Below, in pieces: positions 24,567 to 31,959 of a stretch of DNA of 39,432 nt. The stretch comes from Verrucomicrobiota bacterium (GTDB taxonomy: Bacteria; Verrucomicrobiota; Verrucomicrobiia; Limisphaerales; JADLHS01), in contig JABFSR010000215.1 in assembly GCA_013140495.1 (NCBI GenBank), positions 1 to 39,432 of the forward strand, written 5' to 3'. The notes below the pieces were generated by a model that saw nothing but the letters and a program-made list of their open reading frames with translations, was not told where the DNA came from and ran no database searches. The translations under genes were made by a program, and so were the position numbers. The first letter of the stretch is position 1. The number at the start of each line of letters is the position of its first letter.

Positions 24567-25714
24567 TTTTGATTCGTCCACTCGCGGTTTAGCAAGGCAT
24601 CTGCCACGTGGGTTTCAGACTGCAATAATGGGGATTTCCCGGGAAACTGCGTTGTAAAGATTCGTTCCGGGGTCGCCACGGCGAAGTCACCGGGAATATT
24701 TTGCCCGGCTGCGAGATATCTCACCGAGCAATTTGTGCCGAGCACCAGATTCCACAGTTTGCCCCAGCGCGTCTCCTCGTCCAGATGCGTCACGATCACG
24801 TCGTCCGCACCGAGCGCCTCGAACGCCCGCACCTGCGAAAGCATCAATGCCGGTTCATACGCCCCGTTCAACACCAGATGCACCTGAGCACCAGGCAACA
24901 GACTCAACTGGTGTGCGAGCTGGTCCATCGTGGACGCATCGGCTGTATTCACACCCGGCAGATCAATGAACAACATATCCGCGTCCGGCTTGCGAGCGCC
25001 GCGCGTCACGCAACGTTCCACCGGCACGCCGAGAATTTCGCAAAAAATGCTCAACGACTCCGCCGTGTTTGCAACACGGCCATCCAGCCGCCAGACAGCC
25101 GCCGATTTGCCTTCGACGAGCGAGGCTTGTGCGAGCCATTTGCAAAGCGCCGTCGTTTTGCCCGCGCCAGGTGCGCCCACGAACACATGAACACCGGAGT
25201 CCGCTGTTACAGTCGGACGCCAGTGATTGCGGAGAATCTCGAAAGCCATGTTGATCTCATGGCGCAAATGTTCTGGTGGAATCTCGCCGTGAATGCTCCG
25301 CAACTCCTCCACCACACGCCCCGCATATAACGGCAACAATCCTCCATTCGTGAGCAAGTCACCCACACGCCAGCCACCGTCTGCGGCAGGGCGCGTCACT
25401 CCATGCGCGCCGTCGTAAGTCAATGAAAGATCAGCGGCGGCAGACGACGGTGTTTGAATCTTCTCCCGGATCTCGCGCAATTCCTCGCGCAGCTCGGCCA
25501 GCGCAAGAACATTTGAGGGTTCGCTCTCGGAAGCCGCAGCGGTTTTATCGGGCAGATGCGCAAGCACTTCAATTCGTGGCTTCTGCCAGAGTCGCGAAAA
25601 TCCCTCCGACTCCGAGCGCCGCACATTGAGAACCACGGCCTCCGCGCCAAGCGTCTCGCGAATCTGTTTCACGGCATCCGCCGCCGACTCCGCAATGAAT
25701 GTGTGAACCTGCAT
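24563..25714 (-). CDS. flhF: Flagellar placement GTPase FlhF (SRP family, divergent motifs)
   Basis: Protein of 383 residues. The N-terminal B domain (MQVHTFIAESAADAVKQIRE, LGAEAVVLNVRR) is typical of FlhF. A helical N domain (about 115-165) is followed by the G domain, with P-loop GAPGAGKTT (180-188). FlhF recruits the first flagellar components to the pole. The other GTPase motifs are altered. The DTYR-like segment reads WRLDGRVANTAESL, the DTAG motif reads DLPG (251-254), and TKLD reads THLDE (309-313). Dimer formation or hydrolysis may therefore differ from the norm. The gene is preceded by a gap of about 257 bases from flhA and overlaps the next orf. Confidence 0.88.
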   Translation of the reverse strand: MQVHTFIAESAADAVKQIRETLGAEAVVLNVRRSESEGFSRLWQKPRIEVLAHLPDKTAAASESEPSNVLALAELREELREIREKIQTPSSAAADLSLTYDGAHGVTRPAADGGWRVGDLLTNGGLLPLYAGRVVEELRSIHGEIPPEHLRHEINMAFEILRNHWRPTVTADSGVHVFVGAPGAGKTTALCKWLAQASLVEGKSAAVWRLDGRVANTAESLSIFCEILGVPVERCVTRGARKPDADMLFIDLPGVNTADASTMDQLAHQLSLLPGAQVHLVLNGAYEPALMLSQVRAFEALGADDVIVTHLDEETRWGKLWNLVLGTNCSVRYLAAGQNIPGDFAVATPERIFTTQFPGKSPLLQSETHVADALLNREWTNQK

Positions 25715-25741
25715 ATCGTTTCTCTCGTCGTCTTCGGTGCT

Positions 25742-25957
25742 TCACTTTGGAAAATGTCCGGACGCAATCTGCGGCAGCACGAATGAAACACCCGCCATCG
25801 CAGATGCCAGTTCGTGTGTGCGCGGGAACAGCGCAAAACTTTCGCCGGGCCAAAAATGTCCGCTCCGTGCAGGACGCGGACTGCTCAAAGGATTTGGCGT
25901 TGCCGGCGACGTTGCAGCTTCGAGTCGTCTGGTGATATGCGTGTGTGTTGTTTTCAT
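25742..25957 (-). CDS. Possible small orf between flhA and flhF
   Basis: An open frame of 71 codons from ATG 25957, starting just inside the flhA stop region. The N terminus is Thr/His/Pro-rich (MKTTHTHITRRLEAATSP). The C-terminal half (FALFPRTHELASAMAGVSFV) reads like plausible protein. No family is recognised and no ribosome site is seen. It may equally be non-coding leader sequence of flhF. The span contains a short GTCCGC/GCGGAC inverted repeat (25858-25881). Confidence 0.25.
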   Translation of the reverse strand: MKTTHTHITRRLEAATSPATPNPLSSPRPARSGHFWPGESFALFPRTHELASAMAGVSFVLPQIASGHFPK

Positions 25958-25971
25958 GTTTATACCTTCAG

Positions 25972-28089
25972 TCACTCCAGGCACGGCACCATGGCCGCGC
26001 TTTGAATTTCAACCCGCGATGGCACCTCCGCGTAGGAGATCACCGCGAGATCGGCAAACGTCGCCTCAAAAAATCTACGGAACGCCAGCCGGATTTGCGG
26101 CGCGCACAAGAGCAGTGGCGGCGCGCCGTCCGCCAGAAACTTCTGCACATGCTTTGACAGAGTCTCCATGAGATGCCGCGCCAGTTTTGGATCCAGCAGG
26201 AGCGACACCTCCGTTGGTGATTGCCTCACACCCTGGGCGATCTGCTGTTCGAGTTTCGGATCGAGCGTGATCGCCCTCAACATGCCGCTCTCGGCCTGAA
26301 ACGGTTTCACCAATTGTGCGCCCAGCGCGCGTCGGGCGAATTCGGAAAGTTCATCAGGATTTTTTGTGATCGCCGCGTGGTCGCCGACCTTTTCAAGAAT
26401 GCCTGCAAGGTTGCGGATGGAGATTCCCTCGCCGAGCAGGTTCTGAAGAATGCGCTGCACGTGGCCGACAGTGAGCTGCGTCGGAATCAATTCATTCACC
26501 ACCGTCGGATGCGTCTGCTTGAGATTATCCAGCAGCAACTGCACGTCCTGACGGCTGAGAATTTCAGCACTGTTGCGCCGCACGGTTTCTGACAGATGCG
26601 TCACGAGCACTGACGGCGCGTCCACCACCGTGTAGCCCGCCGCCTCGGCGTTCTTGCGTTCCACGTCCGTGATCCATGTGGCGGGAAGTTGAAACACCGG
26701 CTCAACCGTCGGCACACCCTTGAGCGCGACCTTGCTGTTCGTTGCGTTCATCGCGAGCCAGTAGCCGGGCATCAACTGCCCCTGCGCAATCGGCTGGCCC
26801 TTGAGAAGGAAACGATATTCGTTCGCGCCAAGTTGCAAATTGTCACGCAACCGGATTGGCGGTATCACAACGCCCATCTCCTGCACAAACGTGCGGCGCA
26901 CTCCCGTGACGCGCTCCAACAAATCGCCGCCCTTGCGCGTGTCCGCAAAACTCACCAGGCCGTAGCCCAGCTCGATCTGCAACGAATCAACGGCCAGCAG
27001 GGATTCGAGTTTTTCACCTGTGCCCGGCTGCGCACCGTTTGCATTGGCGTCAGCGGGGGACTTTCCATCCTTCGCCTGAGCTTCCGCGCCTGGCTTGGGC
27101 AGGATGCCGAGACGCGCCTTGACCTGGAGTTTGCGCGCCAGGAAACCAGTCACCGCAGCCAGCGCTAGGAACGGCAACATGGGCATCCCGGGCATGACGG
27201 CAAAGATGCCGAGCATCACACTCAACACCACCATCGCCTTCGGATAAAATAAAAGTTGCCGCCCAAGTTCGTGGCCGAGACTGTTCTTGGACGCCGCGCG
27301 CGTCACCAACATGCCCGCCGCCATCGAGACGATGAGCGCGGGAACCTGCGAGACCAGACCATCACCGATGGACAACAACGTGAAGCGCTGGAGCGATTCA
27401 GTCATCGTCATGCCCTTCTGTGCAATGCCGATGGCGAAACCGCCGAGGACGTTGATGAGCGTGATGAGCACGGCGGCAATGGCGTCGCCGCGTACGAACT
27501 TGCTCGCACCGTCCATCGCGCCGTAAAAGTCTGCTTCCTGCTCCACCTTGCGGCGACGTGTGCGGGCCTGCTCGTCATTGATGACACCTGCGCTGAGTTC
27601 GGCATCAATGGCCATTTGTTTGCCGGGCATGGCGTCCAACGTGAACCGCGCCGCGACTTCCGCGATGCGCCCCGCGCCCTTGGTGATGACGACGAAATTG
27701 ATGAGCACAAGAATCAGGAAGATGACCAGACCGACGACGTAATTGCCGCGAACAACAAAGTTGCCGAAAGCCTCAATGATGTGACCCGCGTAACCGTCCA
27801 GCAGAATCAACCGTGTCGAAGCCACATTCAGCGCGAGACGGAACAGCGTCACGCACAGCAACAGCGTGGGGAAGCCCGTGAAATCCGATGCGTCTTCGAT
27901 ATAAAGGATGATGAGCAAGATCAGCAGCGACAGCGCGATACTCACCGCGAGGAACATGTCGAGAGCCAGCGGCGGCACAGGCAGAATCAGCAGCAACACC
28001 GTGCCGAACAAGCCGAAGATCATCCACAGGTCGCCCTGCCGGAGCAGACGACCCAACCCGCCGGACGTTGTGTTTGCCGTAGTCGCCAT
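25972..28089 (-). CDS. flhA: Flagellar export gate protein FlhA
   Basis: Protein of 705 residues, the largest gate component of the flagellar type III secretion system. The N-terminal half holds eight membrane helices (LWMIFGLFGTVLLLILPVPP first) and the FHIPEP-family signature DASDFTGFPTLLLCVTLFRL-ALNVASTR. The FHIPEP cytoplasmic loop follows (GAGRIAEVAARFTLDAMPGK and QMAIDAELSAG). The C-terminal half (about 350-700) is the docking domain for chaperone-substrate complexes such as FlgN-FlgK. Full length for the family. It is preceded by flhB after 20 bases. Confidence 0.96.
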   Translation of the reverse strand: MATTANTTSGGLGRLLRQGDLWMIFGLFGTVLLLILPVPPLALDMFLAVSIALSLLILLIILYIEDASDFTGFPTLLLCVTLFRLALNVASTRLILLDGYAGHIIEAFGNFVVRGNYVVGLVIFLILVLINFVVITKGAGRIAEVAARFTLDAMPGKQMAIDAELSAGVINDEQARTRRRKVEQEADFYGAMDGASKFVRGDAIAAVLITLINVLGGFAIGIAQKGMTMTESLQRFTLLSIGDGLVSQVPALIVSMAAGMLVTRAASKNSLGHELGRQLLFYPKAMVVLSVMLGIFAVMPGMPMLPFLALAAVTGFLARKLQVKARLGILPKPGAEAQAKDGKSPADANANGAQPGTGEKLESLLAVDSLQIELGYGLVSFADTRKGGDLLERVTGVRRTFVQEMGVVIPPIRLRDNLQLGANEYRFLLKGQPIAQGQLMPGYWLAMNATNSKVALKGVPTVEPVFQLPATWITDVERKNAEAAGYTVVDAPSVLVTHLSETVRRNSAEILSRQDVQLLLDNLKQTHPTVVNELIPTQLTVGHVQRILQNLLGEGISIRNLAGILEKVGDHAAITKNPDELSEFARRALGAQLVKPFQAESGMLRAITLDPKLEQQIAQGVRQSPTEVSLLLDPKLARHLMETLSKHVQKFLADGAPPLLLCAPQIRLAFRRFFEATFADLAVISYAEVPSRVEIQSAAMVPCLE

Positions 28090-28109
28090 AAATTATGAGT
28101 TGTTCAACT

Positions 28110-29198
28110 TCATGCGTTGTTCAGCTCCGCGTAGTAGCGGTAGCGGTTGACGCGATAGACGTAGGCGAGAATCTCCGCCACCGCCGAGTAAAGTTGTGCT
28201 GGAATCTCCCCGCCGACCTTCCCGTATTTGAACATCATCCGGGCAAGCGGCTTGTTCTCGATGATTGGAATCTGGTGGCGCGTTGCGATCTCACGGATGC
28301 GGGCAGCGTTCAATCTCGCGCCCTTGGCTACAATTTTCGGAGCCTTCATCGTCTTCCGGTCATATCGCAGGGCAATGGCCAGACGCGTCGGGTTTGTCAC
28401 TATCACGTCGGCTTTGGGCACATCCAGGAGCATTTGCCGGACAGTCTTCAGCGCACGACGACGACGCTGGCGGGCTTTGATTTGCGGATTACCTTCGGAG
28501 TTTTTCATTTCCTCCTTCACTTCCTCACGCGTCATCATCAGGTCGCGGTTTGTGCGCCAGAACTGATAGGTGTAATCCAGTGCAGCCAGCACGGAGAGGC
28601 CAAGAACAACGCGCCAGGTGATTCCGAAAGCCGCCTCCGCCAGAAACTGCCCGATGCGCGCCACGTCCACCGCAGTGTAGAAAATCGGATCCTCCAAGAG
28701 CTTCTTCACCTGAAACCACGTCAGCAGACCAATCACGGTGAGCTTCATGATCGAGATGCCCGTCGGCACGAGAGAGCGTCCCGAGAACACACGCTTGAAA
28801 CCTTCCGCGGGATTGAGCCGCTCCCAGTTCATGGTCAGTGCCTCGGAAGCGGTTTGAAAACGATTCTGAATTCCGCCCGCGAGCAATCCACCCACCGCCG
28901 TGGCCACGATAACCGGTCCTGCGCACGCTCCGAACACCATGGCCGCCTGCACGGCATAACTCTGCATGGCGTCGAGCGTCAGCGGAATTTCATGAAGATG
29001 ACCGAGTATGGAAATCTGTGTGTTGACCAATTGCCGCCACACGTCAGCACCAAGCATTTTGAAGGCGACAAGACCTCCGACCAGCACGAACACCGTCTGC
29101 ACCTCAGTACTGCGCGCGAACTGGCCGCGCTTGAGCGCCTCCTCCAGCCTGCGCGGCGTTGCTTGTTCCGTCTTTTCTCCTGTTTGGTGGTTTGCCAT
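28110..29198 (-). CDS. flhB: Flagellar export switch protein FlhB
   Basis: Protein of 362 residues with four membrane helices in the first 215 residues and a cytoplasmic C-terminal domain. The N terminus EKTEQATPRRLEEALKRGQF is family-typical. The self-cleavage site reads Asn269-Pro270-Thr271-Arg272 within VIVTNPTRLAIALRYD. The catalytic Asn-Pro is kept, while the fourth residue is Arg instead of the common His. Cleavage there switches export from rod/hook to filament proteins. The C-terminal IREIATRHQIPIIENKPLAR is also conserved. Twenty bases separate it from fliR. Confidence 0.95.
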   Translation of the reverse strand: MANHQTGEKTEQATPRRLEEALKRGQFARSTEVQTVFVLVGGLVAFKMLGADVWRQLVNTQISILGHLHEIPLTLDAMQSYAVQAAMVFGACAGPVIVATAVGGLLAGGIQNRFQTASEALTMNWERLNPAEGFKRVFSGRSLVPTGISIMKLTVIGLLTWFQVKKLLEDPIFYTAVDVARIGQFLAEAAFGITWRVVLGLSVLAALDYTYQFWRTNRDLMMTREEVKEEMKNSEGNPQIKARQRRRRALKTVRQMLLDVPKADVIVTNPTRLAIALRYDRKTMKAPKIVAKGARLNAARIREIATRHQIPIIENKPLARMMFKYGKVGGEIPAQLYSAVAEILAYVYRVNRYRYYAELNNA

Positions 29199-29218
29199 TC
29201 GATTTCAGAAGATTCAGT

Positions 29219-29983
29219 TCATCCGCCAGCCAGCCGCGCAACGCTCATCATGTCCTCGGGCAAACGGCGAAGGTAATTCGCCACATGCTGCCCCATGAAT
29301 GTGCAGGTCAGACCAAATGTCATCAGGCCGAGAAGCGTCCTGACCGGCATGCTTTCGGCAAACACGTTCATCTGCGGCACTGCGCGACTGAGAACAGCGA
29401 AGACCAGGGTGACAAGGAAGGACACGGCCATGACTGGTGCGGAGATTTGCAGCGCGATGACGAATACTCCCGCGCTCTTTTGCACGACGTTTACCAGCAA
29501 TGCTTCGCTCAGATGCGCGCCACCCATCGGCACCAACGCGTAACTGCGCTCGAACCCGACAATCATCCAGTGATGGAGGTTCAACGTCAGCAGGAGCATC
29601 ATCGCCAGCCAGTAGAAAATCAGGCCGGGAACGAACATGGCGTTGCCGGTGACGTGATTGAACTCGGCAGGCATTGAGAGGCCCATTTCCGTGGCAACAA
29701 ATCCACCGGCTATTTCCAGCGCGTAGAAAACAAACTTCGAGACGAAGCCCAACAACACTCCGATGCTCGCCTCCATGAACATCAATCGCGCCAGCGTCCA
29801 GATGGAGAGCACATCCGCTCCCGGCACAGGTGGCATCATTGGCGTGATGAGAAATGCCACGAGAGCGCCCAGTGCGATGCGGAGTTGAATCGGCACGGCC
29901 TGCGACGAAAACATCGGCAGCACTGCGAGCATCGCGCCGACGCGTGTAAAGACAAGAAACCAGATGGTTAGTTCAGCATTCAA
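29219..29983 (-). CDS. fliR: Flagellar export gate protein FliR
   Basis: Protein of 254 residues, mostly hydrophobic, with about six membrane helices. The N terminus MNAELTIWFLVFTRVGAMLA and the following PMFSSQAVPIQLRIALGALV are typical of FliR, as are SIGVLLGFVSKFVFYALEIA, GGFVATEMGLSMP and FVPGLIFYWLAMMLLLTLN. FliR forms part of the FliPQR export pore together with the genes just upstream. The first ATG aligns with the family. Spacing to fliQ is 16 bases and to flhB 20. Confidence 0.93.
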   Translation of the reverse strand: MNAELTIWFLVFTRVGAMLAVLPMFSSQAVPIQLRIALGALVAFLITPMMPPVPGADVLSIWTLARLMFMEASIGVLLGFVSKFVFYALEIAGGFVATEMGLSMPAEFNHVTGNAMFVPGLIFYWLAMMLLLTLNLHHWMIVGFERSYALVPMGGAHLSEALLVNVVQKSAGVFVIALQISAPVMAVSFLVTLVFAVLSRAVPQMNVFAESMPVRTLLGLMTFGLTCTFMGQHVANYLRRLPEDMMSVARLAGG

Positions 29984-29999
29984 TGTTCAGAAATTCATG

Positions 30000-30269
30000 T
30001 CAGTTCACCATCGAGGGAATCCGTCCCAGCACGGCTTGAGTGAATTCCATGAGCGATCGCAGCATCCACGGCAGCAGGATCACCAGCAGCGCAACCACCC
30101 CGAGCACCTTGGGCACAAACGTCAGCGTCTGTTCCTGAATGGATGTCACCGCTTGAAACAAACTGATCGCCAGACCGATGACCATCACCGTGAGCAGAAT
30201 CGGCGCGGCGAGCGTCACCGCCTGCAACATCATGTTTTTGATCAGTTCGACCGAGAATTCAGGATTCAT
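30000..30269 (-). CDS. fliQ: Flagellar export gate protein FliQ
   Basis: Protein of 89 residues, the standard FliQ size. It has two membrane helices (QAVTLAAPILLTVMVIGLAI and VLGVVALLVILLPWMLRSL) with the signature SLFQAVTSIQEQTLTFVPKV between them. ATG 30269 gives the family-typical beginning MNPEF and has AAAGGA just upstream. An alternative ATG at 30284 overlaps the fliP stop (ATGA) and would add five residues, so coupled re-initiation may use either. Confidence 0.92.
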   Translation of the reverse strand: MNPEFSVELIKNMMLQAVTLAAPILLTVMVIGLAISLFQAVTSIQEQTLTFVPKVLGVVALLVILLPWMLRSLMEFTQAVLGRIPSMVN

Positions 30270-30280
30270 TGTTCCTTTCG

Positions 30281-31132
30281 TCATCCACCAAAGCTCAACA
30301 CCAGCGAACGCACGACCAGTTCCCATCCGTCCACGAGGACGAACAACAGAATTTTGAGCGGCATGGAAATCGTCGCTGGCGGCATCATCATCATGCCCAT
30401 GCTCATGAGCACCGTGGCCACCACGAGATCTATCAGGATGAACGGCACGAAAAGCAGGAAGCCCATCTGGAATGCCGTGCGCAGTTCGCTGATGATGAAA
30501 CCGGGTATGACAACCTTGAGAGGCAGTTGATCGGGTGAAGTCGGTGGTAATTTTGCGATGGCGACGAACAACTCCACGTCCTTTGGTCGAGCCTGCTTGA
30601 GCATGAAATTGCGGATCGGCTTGGCGGCCTCATCCATGGCCTGTGTCGAAGAGATTTGTTTCGTCATGTAGGGCTGAAGCGCGGTTTCATCAATTTTGGA
30701 CCACACCGGCTGCATGATGAAGTAGGTGATGAACAGGGAGAGACCGATGATGATCTGATTTGCAGGCGTGCCTTGCAGCGACAGAGCAGAGCGCACGAAG
30801 GACAACACGATCACGATGCGGGTGAAGCATGTCATGAGCAGAACAATCGAGGGCGCGAGCGAGAGCAGCGTAATGCCAAACAAGACCTTGATGGCCACAT
30901 CCACATCCTGCGGCTGCTGTGCAGCTTCGACGCCGAGGTTGAGTTTGAAAGGAACAAGGCCGGCGCCAAGGCTGGTGACCGAGTTCGACGGTGAAATGGT
31001 CAGCGTGACAGGATTCGTCTGCGCCGCAGCCGGCACAGCCGAGATCAACATCAACGCGATCAACAGCCACCAACCCCACGTTCGCCCGCCGGCGAACGTG
31101 GGTTGGTGTGCTTTTTCGGTGGGGAAATTCAT
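30281..31132 (-). CDS. fliP: Flagellar export gate protein FliP
   Basis: Protein of 283 residues. A cleavable signal peptide (about residues 1-38, core WWLLIALMLISAVPAAAQ) precedes a periplasmic segment and four membrane helices. Conserved stretches are VLFGITLLSLAPSIVLLMTC, FTRIVIVLSFVRSALSLQGT, PANQIIIGLSLFITYFIMQP and GFIISELRTAFQMGFLLFVP followed by FILIDLVVATVLMSMGMMM. FliP pentamers form the core of the export channel. Its ATG overlaps the fliO stop by four bases. A strong hairpin lies in codons 9-22. Confidence 0.95.
   Translation of the reverse strand: MNFPTEKAHQPTFAGGRTWGWWLLIALMLISAVPAAAQTNPVTLTISPSNSVTSLGAGLVPFKLNLGVEAAQQPQDVDVAIKVLFGITLLSLAPSIVLLMTCFTRIVIVLSFVRSALSLQGTPANQIIIGLSLFITYFIMQPVWSKIDETALQPYMTKQISSTQAMDEAAKPIRNFMLKQARPKDVELFVAIAKLPPTSPDQLPLKVVIPGFIISELRTAFQMGFLLFVPFILIDLVVATVLMSMGMMMMPPATISMPLKILLFVLVDGWELVVRSLVLSFGG
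31068..31108. repeat. Strong hairpin in the 5' end of fliP
   Basis: CCCACGTTCGCC (31075-31086) pairs with GGCGAACGTGGG (31091-31102) across a four-base loop. After a one-base bulge at 31074, six further pairs join CACCAA to TTGGTG. This makes 18 base pairs in total. In the fliP frame it covers codons 9-22, just before the signal-peptide core. Confidence 0.85.
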
Positions 31133-31650
31133 TTGCCAGAGCGTTGCAGCGCCAGACGAAGCGCCTCGGTGAAACCAGGTTTGTGTCCGTTGCCTGAATC
31201 TGTCGGGTTCGACGCACTTGACTCGTCATCCGGAAGGGCGGTCAGCATCGTGATCCCCGCAGGCGACGACGCCACCAGCATCCGCTGTTGTTCATAGCCG
31301 ACGACGTAAAGCGCATGACGTTGCCCGAGGGATTTGACTTCAAGCACGTCAAGTTTGGCCGCACGGCCCTTGTTGACGAATGCGCGCTGCCAGTTGCGAA
31401 ACAACCACAAGCCACCGAAGAAAACTGCGAACACCAGCGCCAGCGCGCCCAACACGCGGAGGAGTGAGAACATGGCCGATGCGGAGTCGGGTAGTTCGGG
31501 GGCGACGCTGGCGCTGGTGAGATTGGTCTGTGCAAATGCCGAACATGTGGCGAAGGCTGTTGCGACCAGCCCCGCGCGAATGGCGGTGGTGGCGCGACGG
31601 CCAAAGGCCCGTTGCGCACCAAGCTTCCGTCCGTTGAAGTGTGCGTTCAT
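31129..31650 (-). CDS. fliO: Flagellar biosynthesis protein FliO
   Basis: Protein of 173 residues. A signal-like stretch (AIRAGLVATAFATCSAFAQ, about 24-42) is followed by a membrane helix (LLRVLGALALVFAVFFGGLW) and a cytoplasmic FliO domain (KLDVLEVKSLGQRHALYVV, then GYEQQRMLVASSPAGITML). FliO assists assembly of the FliP ring. The frame is open to 31920, but the extra part is a known-looking interspersed repeat; ATG 31650 gives the normal size. As the first gene of the cluster, its promoter should lie in 31651-31900, where I see no clear box. An imperfect hairpin covers codons 11-22. Confidence 0.85.
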   Translation of the reverse strand: MNAHFNGRKLGAQRAFGRRATTAIRAGLVATAFATCSAFAQTNLTSASVAPELPDSASAMFSLLRVLGALALVFAVFFGGLWLFRNWQRAFVNKGRAAKLDVLEVKSLGQRHALYVVGYEQQRMLVASSPAGITMLTALPDDESSASNPTDSGNGHKPGFTEALRLALQRSGK

Positions 31651-31766
31651 TTGAAAATCAGTCCGACGACGTGCGTTTAGCAACGCAGGTACCACGAGCA
31701 AATACCCCTGAAAACATGGGAGTTCTCGATGGACTGCTCCGCCAACAGGGAAAAAAGAGCCGGGTG

Positions 31767-31897
31767 CAGCGGTTGTAGGCGGCAAAAAGTTCCCGGCACG
31801 GAAAGTCTTGGGAGCGTCGGCATCTTGCTGGCGAGTTACAGTTCGCAGCAAGGAGACTGGTGTTTTGAAACCCGCTGGCGTGACGCCAGCGTTCCCG
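31767..31897. repeat. Interspersed repeat-like leader upstream of fliO
   Basis: The stretch contains a perfect hairpin, CGCTGGCG-TGA-CGCCAGCG (31873-31891). Read on the minus strand it gives the peptides GNAGVTPAGF and LLRTVTRQQDADAP. I recall such peptides recurring as spurious N-terminal extensions in verrucomicrobial genomes, which suggests a dispersed element. It lies between the terminator at 31902 and fliO, so it forms the leader of the flagellar cluster. Confidence 0.45.
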
Positions 31898-31901
31898 GGA
31901 A

Positions 31902-31938
31902 GAGAAAAAACCGCGCCCACGAAAACGAGGGCGCGGTT
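31902..31938 (-). terminator. Rho-independent terminator after the prolyl isomerase gene
   Basis: On the minus strand AACCGCGCCC (31938-31929) pairs perfectly with GGGCGCGGTT (31918-31909) across a ten-base loop, followed at once by TTTTTCTCTT. It begins 21 bases after the prolyl isomerase stop and separates that gene from the flagellar cluster. Confidence 0.88.
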
Positions 31939-31959
31939 GAAAGATGAAACGGGCGGCTG

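Noticed and set aside
31651..31920. N-terminal extension of FliO to 31920
   Set aside because: It would double the usual pre-membrane length, runs back into the terminator region, and consists of repeat-like peptide; ATG 31650 fits the family.
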